A stretch of DNA of 64,000 nucleotides from Alphaproteobacteria bacterium (lineage in GTDB: Bacteria; Pseudomonadota; Alphaproteobacteria; Rhizobiales; GCA-2746425): assembly GCA_024743215.1 (NCBI GenBank), contig JANSWZ010000001.1, positions 620,001-684,000 on the forward strand. The letters run 5' to 3'. How positions within the stretch are numbered: the stretch's first letter is position 1; every line of letters starts with the position of its first letter. Below are positions 18,280 through 27,088 of the stretch, in pieces. The notes below the pieces were generated by a model. That model was not told the origin of the DNA, did not search any database, and worked only from the letters and a program-made list of their open reading frames with translations. The position numbers and the translations under genes were made by a program.

Positions 18280-20454
18280 ATGGATGCATCGGTGTCGATC
18301 AGCGGAACTACCGAGACAGCTCGTCTGGACAGTGGCACCACTACCGTGGTGTTTCACTGGACGGATGGAATTCCTGTAATTGTCCATCTTGGGGCAAAGC
18401 TTCCAGAGGATGTTGATCTCGACACCCTCGTCTCAGCATTGGTTCGTCCGACACCGCAAGCCTCGCTTGATGAAACAGCCCCGATCAGCTTGCTGCCGGA
18501 GTTTTCCCGGGGCTTTATGGGGCATCCGGGTCTGATTGCTCACCGCGCTGAAGATGCCCCGTCTGCCTGGGCGGGGCGTTTTACCTTCACCCGTTATGAC
18601 GCGACGGATACAGGTATCAGCTTTTATTGCCGCGATCCGTATCGTGGCCTTGATTTATGCATCACCTGTTCGCTGGACCCGCAAACGAACGTTCTGACAT
18701 TCCAGAATGAATTGGTAAACTCTAGCGATCGCTCGCTGCTGGTAGACTGGTTTGCTGCGCCCGTCGTCCCCGTTCCCTCTCGGCTGACCGAGTATTTGTC
18801 TTTTCATGGGCGTTGGTGCGCTGAGTTCGCGCTGGAACGAATGACGGTTCCAGTTGGTTTGACGAAAAAGGAAAACCGACGTGGACGTACCTCACATGAG
18901 GGTTTTCCTGGCATTGTCCTTCTCGGGGAAAATACCAGCGAAGATAGCGGGCCTTGTCTGGCCGCCCACCTTGGCTGGAGTGGCAATCACCGTATGGTGC
19001 TGGAACGGCTGCCAAGCGGGGAAATGCAATTGCAAATGGGCGCTCTGCATTTTGCTGGCGAGTTGTTACTGAGGCCTGGCGATAGTCTTAAAACGCCTGA
19101 TCTCTATGTGACCGCATCCAGTGTTGGATTGTCGGCAATGAGCCAGGCATTTCACGAGGAAATCAGACGTAAAATTTTGAAATTTCCCGAACCGCAAAAA
19201 CCACGCCCTGTGACTGTGAACACCTGGGAAGCGCTTTACTTCGATCATGGTTGGGACAAGATGACCCAACTTGTGGACAGTGCTGTTGACGTTGGCGCAG
19301 AGCGATTTGTTCTCGATGATGGCTGGTTTAAAAACCGGGACAGTGATCGTGCTGGTCTTGGCGACTGGTTTGCCGATGAGGAAAAATTTCCCGACGGTCT
19401 GGATCCGCTTATAGATTATGTGACCAAGAACGGCCTTGAATTCGGGCTTTGGGTGGAGCCGGAGATGGTCAATCCGGATTCTGATCTTTACAGAACACAT
19501 CCTGATTGGGTGCTTGGACTGGCTGACTATCCGAATCCGCTTAGCCGCAATCAATTGGTGCTGGACCTCACAAATGATGATGTCACGCAATATTTGTACG
19601 ATTGTCTGGAAAAGCTTCTTACCGATCATGCAATCGGCTATTTGAAATGGGATATGAACCGGGATCTTGTGATGCCGGGAAACCGTGAAGGTCGTGCAGC
19701 TGCTCATAAGCAGACTTTGGCGCTTTATGCCCTCCTGGATCGGATCAGGGCTGCCTTTCCTCATGTTGAGATAGAAAGCTGTGCGTCCGGTGGTGGCCGT
19801 ATTGATATGGAAATCCTGAAGCGTACCCATCGCTTCTGGACTTCAGATTCAAATGATCCTGTCGAGCGTGCGCGCATTCAGTCCGGGTTCTCCTTTTTCT
19901 TCCCGCCGGAAGTGATGGGTGCTCATATCGGACCGGCATGGAGCCACACATCGGGACGCGGATTTCTGCCCGGATTTCGCGGCCTTGTTGCTGGCGTTGG
20001 TCATCTGGGACTGGAGTTGGATTTAGGTGGCACGACTGAACGCGAGCTTCCTGACATGCGTCACGCCGTTGAGCGCTACAAGGCGGATCGGCACATTTGG
20101 CATGGCGGCAACTTCTACCGTCTGCCAAGCATTGATCCAGCATTGATCGGCTTTGCATCTGTATCAATGGACAAACATCAGGCGCGGGCCTGTGTCGTGC
20201 AAATCGACCGGCCACGTTCGACTGTTCCGGCGTTGGTTCGCATACCCGGTCTCGATCCAGATGTTCAATATCATGTTGTCATGGATGATCCTGATGATCT
20301 TCTGGGCAAGGCGAACCGTGGGTTCAACAATCAGTTGGCAAGCGGCCATCTGGTTGTGTCAGGGGCCGTGTTGACGCAGGTAGGCTTGCAGCTTCCTGTT
20401 CTTTACGCACAGACCGGGCTCTATCTTACTATCAACAAGTCGGAGATAACGTGA
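18280..20454 (+). CDS. Alpha-galactosidase, GH36
   Basis: A 724-residue glycoside hydrolase family 36 enzyme of the AgaA/RafA type. It removes alpha-1,6-galactose from melibiose or raffinose-type sugars. An N-terminal beta-sandwich (about 1-290) precedes the TIM barrel. The nucleophile is Asp458 in YLKWDMNRD and the acid/base lies in SDSND (about Asp523). No signal peptide is seen, so it acts on imported sugar. The ATG at 18280 lies five bases after the permease stop. An upstream in-frame opening within the permease gene was rejected. Its stop overlaps dgoK. Confidence 0.93.
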   Translation: MDASVSISGTTETARLDSGTTTVVFHWTDGIPVIVHLGAKLPEDVDLDTLVSALVRPTPQASLDETAPISLLPEFSRGFMGHPGLIAHRAEDAPSAWAGRFTFTRYDATDTGISFYCRDPYRGLDLCITCSLDPQTNVLTFQNELVNSSDRSLLVDWFAAPVVPVPSRLTEYLSFHGRWCAEFALERMTVPVGLTKKENRRGRTSHEGFPGIVLLGENTSEDSGPCLAAHLGWSGNHRMVLERLPSGEMQLQMGALHFAGELLLRPGDSLKTPDLYVTASSVGLSAMSQAFHEEIRRKILKFPEPQKPRPVTVNTWEALYFDHGWDKMTQLVDSAVDVGAERFVLDDGWFKNRDSDRAGLGDWFADEEKFPDGLDPLIDYVTKNGLEFGLWVEPEMVNPDSDLYRTHPDWVLGLADYPNPLSRNQLVLDLTNDDVTQYLYDCLEKLLTDHAIGYLKWDMNRDLVMPGNREGRAAAHKQTLALYALLDRIRAAFPHVEIESCASGGGRIDMEILKRTHRFWTSDSNDPVERARIQSGFSFFFPPEVMGAHIGPAWSHTSGRGFLPGFRGLVAGVGHLGLELDLGGTTERELPDMRHAVERYKADRHIWHGGNFYRLPSIDPALIGFASVSMDKHQARACVVQIDRPRSTVPALVRIPGLDPDVQYHVVMDDPDDLLGKANRGFNNQLASGHLVVSGAVLTQVGLQLPVLYAQTGLYLTINKSEIT

Positions 20455-21395
20455 GCGAGCCAGACAAAACACAAGCTGATATGATTGCAATCGATTGGGG
20501 CACCACCAATTGCAGGGCTTCGCTTCTGGCCACGGATGGTCGGGAGCTTGATACCAGACGAGCGCCTGAAGGTGCTGGTGGCCTGCAATCATCTGAATTT
20601 GAAGCTGTGTTCGAACGATTGGTCGATGGATGGCCCGATCTGCCTGTCTGGATTTGCGGTATGGCCGGTTCAAGGCAGGGCTGGCGTGAGGCACCCTACC
20701 TCTCCTGCCCGGCGAAACTGGCAGACCTTGGATGCCAGATTACCAGAGTTACAACCGCTTCCGGGCGCACCGTGCGCATTGTGCCCGGGCTTTTGTACCG
20801 GGACTTAAGAAACAATAGTGATATCATGCGGGGCGAGGAAACCCAGATTGCCGGACTTTTGGCCAAGCAAGACGATTTTTCAGGTCTTGTCATTTTGCCC
20901 GGCACGCATTGCAAATGGGTGGAAATTCAAGACGGAATGGTCCTGCGGTTTCAAACATTTCTTACCGGAGAACTTTACTCACTCTTGGCGACCGCTTCCA
21001 TTTTGCGTCACTCAGTTTCCGCCCATGAGGCAGATATTCCGGCTGATCACCCAGCTTTTCTGGAAGGCTTTCTGGATGTGACCAGTGGCCGGGTTCCGCT
21101 TGTGGCCGGTCTGTTTCAGATCAGGACTCAGGATGTTCTCAACGGTGCGCAGAAAGACGATAGCGCAGCCCGCTTGTCAGGTTTGATGATTGGAGCAGAG
21201 TTTGAGGCGGCAAAATCGGGCGGCTGGCTGGAAGGCACACAAGACAGTTTCATCATTGGTGGACGTGGACTGACGCCACTTTACGAGAAGGCTTGCGAAT
21301 TGGTCGGCATCAAATCCCAATCGGTGTTTGGGCTGGATGCAAGCACCAAGGGACTTTGGTATCTTGCACACAGGCAGAAGATTACTGCGGGCTGA
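20451..21395 (+). CDS. dgoK: 2-dehydro-3-deoxygalactonokinase
   Basis: A 314-residue DgoK-family sugar-acid kinase that phosphorylates 2-keto-3-deoxygalactonate at O6 with ATP. The phosphate-binding DWGTTNCRA (about 15-23), the family block RGEETQIAGL, and GTHCKWVE (about 152-159) are seen. It uses a GTG start overlapping the alpha-galactosidase stop codon (GTGA). With the next gene it forms the lower De Ley-Doudoroff pathway. Galactose dehydrogenase and galactonate dehydratase are not in this cluster. Confidence 0.92.
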   Translation: MSEPDKTQADMIAIDWGTTNCRASLLATDGRELDTRRAPEGAGGLQSSEFEAVFERLVDGWPDLPVWICGMAGSRQGWREAPYLSCPAKLADLGCQITRVTTASGRTVRIVPGLLYRDLRNNSDIMRGEETQIAGLLAKQDDFSGLVILPGTHCKWVEIQDGMVLRFQTFLTGELYSLLATASILRHSVSAHEADIPADHPAFLEGFLDVTSGRVPLVAGLFQIRTQDVLNGAQKDDSAARLSGLMIGAEFEAAKSGGWLEGTQDSFIIGGRGLTPLYEKACELVGIKSQSVFGLDASTKGLWYLAHRQKITAG

Positions 21396-21412
21396 CCGCG
21401 AGGGAAAAATTC

Positions 21413-22039
21413 ATGAATTGGCTGAACGAACTGAAAAACCATCGCGGTATTGTTGCGATTTTGCGTGGCATCCGGCCTGACGAGATCGAGGCCGTTGCAG
21501 AAGAACTCATCGCATCGGGCATCACCCTGATAGAAGTGCCTCTCAATTCACCCGATCCATTTGACAGCATTGCTCGATTGGTAGAACTCAGTCGTGGCAA
21601 AGCACTGGTGGGTGCCGGTACGGTTTTGACGGTTGAAGCCGTTGAACGCCTTTCGGAGTTGGGGTCACAACTCGTGATTTCGCCAAATGCAAACGCTGAC
21701 GTCATTCGGCGCACCCGCGCATTGGGCATGTTCTCAATGCCGGGTGTGTTCACTGCAACCGAGGCTTTTTGTGCATTGGATGCAGGCGCCCAGGTGCTCA
21801 AATTCTTTCCTGCTGACATGCTCGGAGCTTCTGGAATTGCCGGTGTCAAAGCTGTTCTTCCTGCAGACACAGAAATTGCTGCCGTAGGAGGCGTTGGTGA
21901 AAGCTCTTTTGCGGAGTATCGCGCCAAGGGTATTCACAATTTTGGTGTTGGTGGAACGCTATACAGGCCTGGCCGAAAAGCTGGTGAAATCGGGCAGATT
22001 GCCAGAGGGCTGGTTACTGCATTTGATGCGGCGTCATAG
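21413..22039 (+). CDS. dgoA: 2-dehydro-3-deoxy-6-phosphogalactonate aldolase
   Basis: A 208-residue class I KDPG/KDPGal aldolase (TIM barrel) that cleaves KDPGal to pyruvate and glyceraldehyde 3-phosphate. AILRGIRPDE near the N-terminus, GAGTVLT, and the Schiff-base lysine in VLKFFPAD (about 125-132) are conserved. The ATG at 21413 has GAGGGA eight bases upstream. A longer opening overlapping dgoK is rejected. KDPG specificity is possible by sequence, but pairing with DgoK favours KDPGal. It is the last gene of the galactoside operon. Confidence 0.9.
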   Translation: MNWLNELKNHRGIVAILRGIRPDEIEAVAEELIASGITLIEVPLNSPDPFDSIARLVELSRGKALVGAGTVLTVEAVERLSELGSQLVISPNANADVIRRTRALGMFSMPGVFTATEAFCALDAGAQVLKFFPADMLGASGIAGVKAVLPADTEIAAVGGVGESSFAEYRAKGIHNFGVGGTLYRPGRKAGEIGQIARGLVTAFDAAS

Positions 22040-22076
22040 TCCTATTGGGTTATTCAAAACTTTGGTAAAATGATGA

Positions 22077-22106
22077 TGATCCGTTGCTTGGTCTACGGCG
22101 TATAGC
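22077..22106 (+). promoter_or_regulatory. Candidate RpoE (ECF11-type) promoter of the photolyase operon
   Basis: TGATCC (22077-22082), an 18-base spacer, then TATAGC (22101-22106). The -35 hexamer and spacing agree with the RpoE/ChrR-controlled promoters known from Rhodobacter as I recall them. The same arrangement stands before the ChrR-like gene at the other end of the module. The site lies 28 bases before the photolyase start codon. Confidence 0.6.
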
Positions 22107-22134
22107 TAGTTAGAGAACCAGGTTAGCAGTTCAT

Positions 22135-23625
22135 ATGAAACATACTGAAAACACCGTCGTAGAATCGGTGGAAACTGAGCCTAAAAAATCGGACGCACCC
22201 AGCATTGTCTGGTTTCGCAACGATCTGCGCGTCGCTGACAATCCTGCTTTGGTGGCTGCGACGGAACGTGGAGGGCCGGTAATTTGTCTTTTCATACTTG
22301 AATCCGGCCGACGCGATTTAGGCGGTGCCTCCAAATGGTGGTTGAACCAAAGCCTCACGGCTTTGTCCAAATCCATCGATGAACTCGGTGGAACTCTTGT
22401 TTTGCGTGCGGGAGAGCCGCTATCCATCATCCGGGAAATTATTGAACACACAGGCGCGCGCGCAGCTTTTTGGAACCGGCGTTACGACAAGACAGGCATG
22501 ACGACTGATAAGGTCGTCAAGCAGCAACTGAAAGAACAAGGCCTTGAGGCGAAAAGCTTCAAGGCGAATGTGATGTTCGAACCCTGGGAAGTTGAGAAAA
22601 AAACAGGCGGATATTACAAAGTCTATACGCCATTCAAACGCACTTGTTTGTCTCTGGGAGTTGACCGGTCCCCGTACCCCGCGCCAAAGCGCATTTGCGG
22701 ATCGGAAACCAAAACCACTTCGGACGCGCTGTCTGATTGGAAGTTGCATCCCCAATCTCCCGACTGGTCGGACCCTTTGGCCAGAACCTGGAATGTCGGA
22801 GAAGAGGGAGCCAGAGAGCGCCTGAATGCGTTTCTTCATGAAGGTGGCATAATTGACTACCACAAGGACAGGGATTTACCCGCTAAAGAAGGCGGAACTT
22901 CCTGCCTTTCGCCTTTCCTGGCTTTCGGAGAAATAAGCCCCTACCAGATATGGTCAGCAGCCTCCGCCCCTGATTTGGATGTGCCCTCACAAGATCGGGA
23001 AAAGTTCCTGTCACAAATTTTGTGGCGCGAGTTTTCGTATACGTTGCTGTACTTCAATCCTGACCTTCGCAAGCGGAACTTTCAACCAAGGTTTGACGCG
23101 TTTCCATGGGGTGGACGCATGGAACTGTTGCCGAGTTGGCAAAAAGGCCAGACAGGTTATCCCATGGTAGATGCCGGCATGCGACAATTGTGGCAGACCG
23201 GTTGGATGCATAATCGTGTACGCATGATTGTAGGTTCTTTCCTGGTGAAGCACCTGCTCCTGGATTGGCGGCACGGTGAGGAATGGTTCTGGGATACACT
23301 TGTGGATGCGGACCCGGCAAACAATGCTGCAAGTTGGCAATGGATTGCAGGTTCAGGTGCGGATGCTGCGCCTTACTTCCGAATTTTTAATCCTATGACG
23401 CAGGGTGCCAAGTTTGATCAGGAGGGCACGTATATTCGCAAATATGTAACTGAACTGAAGGGCCTGCCAGACAAATATCTGAACGCGCCGTGGGAAGCGC
23501 CGGACGATGTTTTGAAACGCGCCGGGGTGGAGTTGGGGAAAACTTATCCAAATCCGATTGTTGATCATTCAGTCGCGCGTGAAAAAGCCCTCTCGGCATT
23601 CAAAAAAACAAAAGAAGACGCATAG
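22135..23625 (+). CDS. phrB: Deoxyribodipyrimidine photolyase (CPD class I)
   Basis: A 496-residue cryptochrome/photolyase that splits cyclobutane pyrimidine dimers using blue light. The N-terminal antenna-binding Rossmann domain begins at IVWFRNDLRVADNPAL (about 23-38). The helical FAD domain carries the block WMHNRVRMIVGSFLVKHLL and then GADAAPYFRIFNP. About 20 extra residues precede the Rossmann domain. ATG at 22135. It is the first gene of a five-gene operon matching the RpoE-ChrR photooxidative stress gene set. Confidence 0.95.
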   Translation: MKHTENTVVESVETEPKKSDAPSIVWFRNDLRVADNPALVAATERGGPVICLFILESGRRDLGGASKWWLNQSLTALSKSIDELGGTLVLRAGEPLSIIREIIEHTGARAAFWNRRYDKTGMTTDKVVKQQLKEQGLEAKSFKANVMFEPWEVEKKTGGYYKVYTPFKRTCLSLGVDRSPYPAPKRICGSETKTTSDALSDWKLHPQSPDWSDPLARTWNVGEEGARERLNAFLHEGGIIDYHKDRDLPAKEGGTSCLSPFLAFGEISPYQIWSAASAPDLDVPSQDREKFLSQILWREFSYTLLYFNPDLRKRNFQPRFDAFPWGGRMELLPSWQKGQTGYPMVDAGMRQLWQTGWMHNRVRMIVGSFLVKHLLLDWRHGEEWFWDTLVDADPANNAASWQWIAGSGADAAPYFRIFNPMTQGAKFDQEGTYIRKYVTELKGLPDKYLNAPWEAPDDVLKRAGVELGKTYPNPIVDHSVAREKALSAFKKTKEDA

Positions 23626-23654
23626 GCAACTTGCCGAAAGATTGGGACAACTCT

Positions 23655-24953
23655 ATGAAAATCGCTGTCATTGGCTCTGGAATCTCCGGCAATTCCGCCG
23701 CCTGGGCCCTCCATCAAAAACATCAGGTGACACTTTACGAGAAACGCAACCGGCCGGGTGGCCATAGCGCAACTGTCGATGTGGATTATGATGGCGAGAC
23801 GATCAGTGTTGATACTGGTTTTATTGTTTATAACGGTTTGAATTACCCAAATCTGACAGCTTTGTTTGATCACCTTGGTGTCGCGACCGCAGCTAGCGAT
23901 ATGAGCTTTTCATTTAGCAGGCGCGGTGGCTCTGAGTGGAGCGGCAGCATTCCGCGCGGCATCTTTGCCCAAAAGCGGAATCTGTTTTCACCGAGCTTTT
24001 TGTGGATGCTGAAGGAAATCTTTCGCTTCAATCGGCAATGTCTTGATGATTTGGCGACCAATAAATTGTCCGGTCTGTCTCTGGGGTCTTATCTCGACAA
24101 ACGGAAATTCTCACAGAGATTTCGCAATGAATATCTTGTGCCGATGGGGTCAGCGATCTGGTCTACGCCGGCAGCGGAAATGCTGGCCTTTCCGGTTGAG
24201 AGTTTTGCAAACTTTTTCAACAATCATCGCCTTTTGCACTTTGAGCGGCCAAATTGGCGAACCGTTACAGGCGGCAGCAGGAACTATGTGGAGAAATTGC
24301 TTGCTCCACTGCAATCCAACATCAAGTTGGATTGCGAAGTTCTCTCAGTGATACGTAACAGCGATGGCGTGGCCGTTACTGACAGTCACGGCGCTACCGA
24401 GACTTATGATCAGGTGATCATGGCCGGACACAGCGACCAGACCCTGAAAATCCTTGGCGATGCCTCAGAAGATGAGACCGATATTTTATCGCGGGTGCGC
24501 TTCAAACCCAATTCAGTGTATTTGCATCGCGACCCGTCTCTGATGCCGCGCAGCAAGGGGGCCTGGGCTGCCTGGAACTATCTGAGCGATGGCGAGCCTG
24601 AGGATCCCGATGTTTCGGTGACTTACTGGATGAACAAGCTGCAGGGCATCGATTTGGAAAAGCCGCTCTTCGTTAGCCTCAATCCTGTCAGAAAACCTGC
24701 CGAGCATCTGGTTTTTGACGTATTTCAATATGATCATCCTCAATATGACAGTTCCGCTTTGGCCGCACAGAAGGAACTGGAACGCATTCAAGGCATCAAT
24801 CGCACCTGGTTTTGCGGCGCATGGACGGGCTATGGCTTCCATGAGGATGGCCTGTCCTCCGGATTGCGTGTTGCAGAAAAGCTGGGCGGAATAATTCCAT
24901 GGCGTCCGGTGGCCGCGAATGATCAGCATGCCTTTGTTGAGGCCGCAGAATAA
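23655..24953 (+). CDS. FAD-dependent oxidoreductase, amine-oxidase-like (COG2907)
   Basis: A 432-residue flavoprotein with the dinucleotide fold VIGSGISGNSAAWAL near the N-terminus and the second FAD block YEKRNRPGGHS, as in phytoene desaturase/amine oxidase relatives. The C-terminal CGAWTGYGFHEDGLSSGLR completes the FAD site. This COG2907 type is regularly found next to DUF1365 and a CFA-synthase-like gene in photooxidative stress loci, where lipid modification is proposed. The ATG at 23655 gives the flavin fold at residue 5. An eight-codon longer start is unlikely. Its stop overlaps the next start (TAATG). Confidence 0.88.
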   Translation: MKIAVIGSGISGNSAAWALHQKHQVTLYEKRNRPGGHSATVDVDYDGETISVDTGFIVYNGLNYPNLTALFDHLGVATAASDMSFSFSRRGGSEWSGSIPRGIFAQKRNLFSPSFLWMLKEIFRFNRQCLDDLATNKLSGLSLGSYLDKRKFSQRFRNEYLVPMGSAIWSTPAAEMLAFPVESFANFFNNHRLLHFERPNWRTVTGGSRNYVEKLLAPLQSNIKLDCEVLSVIRNSDGVAVTDSHGATETYDQVIMAGHSDQTLKILGDASEDETDILSRVRFKPNSVYLHRDPSLMPRSKGAWAAWNYLSDGEPEDPDVSVTYWMNKLQGIDLEKPLFVSLNPVRKPAEHLVFDVFQYDHPQYDSSALAAQKELERIQGINRTWFCGAWTGYGFHEDGLSSGLRVAEKLGGIIPWRPVAANDQHAFVEAAE

Positions 24954-25756
24954 TGGCGAATGCTTCACTGGTTTCTGACAGCGCCTTTTACAAAGGCACT
25001 GTCATGCATGCCCGGTTGAAGCCAATGGGTCATCGATTTAAGTATCGTGTCTACGCGATGCTTTTGGACCTCGACAATCTTTCCACTGCAGTAAGAAGCC
25101 CGATTTTTTCACATAACCGTTTCAACTTATTGAGCTTCTTCGATAAGGATCATGGTGCGCGGGATGGTTCATCGCTGCGAGCTCATGTTGACAGCCTGTT
25201 GTTGAAGGCTGGGGCGGAGCGTCCCCACTCCATAAAGCTGCTTTGCTATCCCCGTATTCTGGGTTGGGTCTTCAACCCTTTGTCGGTTTACTATTGTTAT
25301 GATGCTGTGGGTGCCTTGAGTGCCATTATTTATGAAGTGCGCAACACGTTCGGCGAGACCCATACCTATGTCGCTCCCATCCAGGAAGGCGAAATGCGCG
25401 ATGGTTTGGTTCGTCAGGAAAGGGACAAGCGCTTTTATGTCTCCCCTTTCATCAAAATGGAGATGCGCTATCGGTTTCGGTTAAACGAGCCTGATGAAAG
25501 GCTTCTCTTGCGCATTCTTGAATGCGACAATGAAGGGCCATTATTGTCAGCCACCTTCAGCGGTGATCGCTTTCCGCTAACAAGTGCAATGCTTTTGCGC
25601 GCTTTCATTCAGGTGCCATTTCAAACATTGAAAATCGTTGGTGGCATCCATTGGGAAGCGTTGAAACTGTGGACAAAGGGCGCGAAATTTCATCGTCGTC
25701 CCAAGCGTCCAAAACCAGTTTCCTATGGCGATAATGTTGAACCGATTGATGTTTGA
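24953..25756 (+). CDS. DUF1365 family protein
   Basis: A 267-residue DUF1365 protein. Family blocks are the N-terminal MHARLKPMGHRFKYRVYAM, then SIKLLCYPRILGWVFNPLSVYYC and VRNTFGETHTY. No signal peptide or clear membrane segment is present. The biochemical role is unknown. The family travels with COG2907 and CFA-synthase-like genes, and a part in modified fatty acid synthesis has been suggested. ATG at 24953 overlaps the previous stop. Confidence 0.88.
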   Translation: MANASLVSDSAFYKGTVMHARLKPMGHRFKYRVYAMLLDLDNLSTAVRSPIFSHNRFNLLSFFDKDHGARDGSSLRAHVDSLLLKAGAERPHSIKLLCYPRILGWVFNPLSVYYCYDAVGALSAIIYEVRNTFGETHTYVAPIQEGEMRDGLVRQERDKRFYVSPFIKMEMRYRFRLNEPDERLLLRILECDNEGPLLSATFSGDRFPLTSAMLLRAFIQVPFQTLKIVGGIHWEALKLWTKGAKFHRRPKRPKPVSYGDNVEPIDV

Positions 25757-25840
25757 TGTCATTTTTTACGGCAAGCTTGAGATTATAACCATCTTGATGC
25801 TAAGCTTTTGTGCGAATTTGAAGCAGGAATTAACGACCCT

Positions 25841-27085
25841 ATGACCATATCCGCACCTGATCGGCCAGCCATTCTGGTGACGCGTGACAACGTCAAAGAG
25901 GCAACCGGATCACAGCCGCGCATCATGCGCGCAGCCATCCGTTTTGCCACCGGACTTGAGGCTGGTTCACTGGTTCTCCACGTGCCGAATGGCGAAGTTT
26001 TCAAAATAGTTGGAAGCGAGCCTGGCCCTGCTGCAGAGTTGATCGTCCACGACTATAATTTTGCTTCTCGTCTCTTCAAACGCGGCGAAATTGGCGTCGC
26101 TGAAGGATATATGGATGAGGAGTGGAGTAGTCCTGATGTCACACGGTTCCTGGAGCTTTTTTGCGTCAATCAAGGGCTTATTTCGCAAGCGATAGAAAAC
26201 CGACAGGGAGTGAAGCTTTTTCTCAAGCTTCGCGGCTGGCTGAATCGCAACACACGACGTGGATCACGTAAGAATATTTCAGCGCATTATGATCTGGGAA
26301 ATGCCTTCTACCGGCAATGGCTTGATCCAACGATGACGTATTCTTCCGCCGTTTTTGAAAGCGGTCAGGAAGATTTGTCCACGGCACAGACCCAGAAATA
26401 CCGTGCGCTTGCTACGGAAACCGGTTTTCAGTCTTCCGATGAGATCCTTGAGATTGGTTGCGGTTGGGGGGGATTTGCCGAATTTGCGGCCATGGAAATT
26501 GGTTGCAATGTTACTGCATTGACCATTTCTCAAGAGCAGTTTGAGTTTGCCAAAGAACGTGTGTTCAAAGCCGGATTGAATGAGAAAGTAAATATCAAGT
26601 TTCAGGACTATCGGGACGAAGTAGGTCAATATGACCGCATTGCCTCCATTGAGATGTTCGAAGCTGTTGGCGAGCAATATTGGCCGGTGTTTTTTGAGCG
26701 TATGAAAAGGTGCCTTAAACCTGGCGGGATGGCTGGATTGCAGATCATCACCATTCAGGACCGCTTCTTTGAATCCTATCGTAGCGAGATGGACTTTATA
26801 CGTCGATATATCTTCCCCGGCGGTATGCTTCCCTCCCCTCTCATTCTGAAAACACTGGGCGATGAGGCCGATTTGCAAATGGTTTCCGAGCGCGTGTTCG
26901 GTCATGACTATGCAAAAACATTGCAGATTTGGCGCGAGCGATTTGAAGAAGCTTGGCCTACCATCATGCCTCTCGGATTTGATCAACGCTTCAAACATTT
27001 GTGGCGTTACTATCTGCATTATTGTGAGGCAGGTTTTCGCTCCGAAAACATCGATGTCCGTCAACTCGTTTTTGCGCGCAAGTAA
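25841..27085 (+). CDS. CFA-synthase-family SAM methyltransferase
   Basis: A 414-residue member of the cyclopropane fatty acid synthase family (COG2230). It should act on unsaturated acyl chains of membrane phospholipids with S-adenosylmethionine. The SAM motif EIGCGWGG is near 204-211, followed by SIEMFEAVG and the C-terminal LHYCEAGFR. At the position of the catalytic-site cysteine of E. coli Cfa (YSC) this protein has YSS (Ser169), so simple cyclopropanation is not certain and another methyl transfer is possible. ATG at 25841 was chosen. A TTG 11 codons earlier is also open. It lies 84 bases after DUF1365. Confidence 0.88.
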   Translation: MTISAPDRPAILVTRDNVKEATGSQPRIMRAAIRFATGLEAGSLVLHVPNGEVFKIVGSEPGPAAELIVHDYNFASRLFKRGEIGVAEGYMDEEWSSPDVTRFLELFCVNQGLISQAIENRQGVKLFLKLRGWLNRNTRRGSRKNISAHYDLGNAFYRQWLDPTMTYSSAVFESGQEDLSTAQTQKYRALATETGFQSSDEILEIGCGWGGFAEFAAMEIGCNVTALTISQEQFEFAKERVFKAGLNEKVNIKFQDYRDEVGQYDRIASIEMFEAVGEQYWPVFFERMKRCLKPGGMAGLQIITIQDRFFESYRSEMDFIRRYIFPGGMLPSPLILKTLGDEADLQMVSERVFGHDYAKTLQIWRERFEEAWPTIMPLGFDQRFKHLWRYYLHYCEAGFRSENIDVRQLVFARK

Positions 27086-27088
27086 CGG

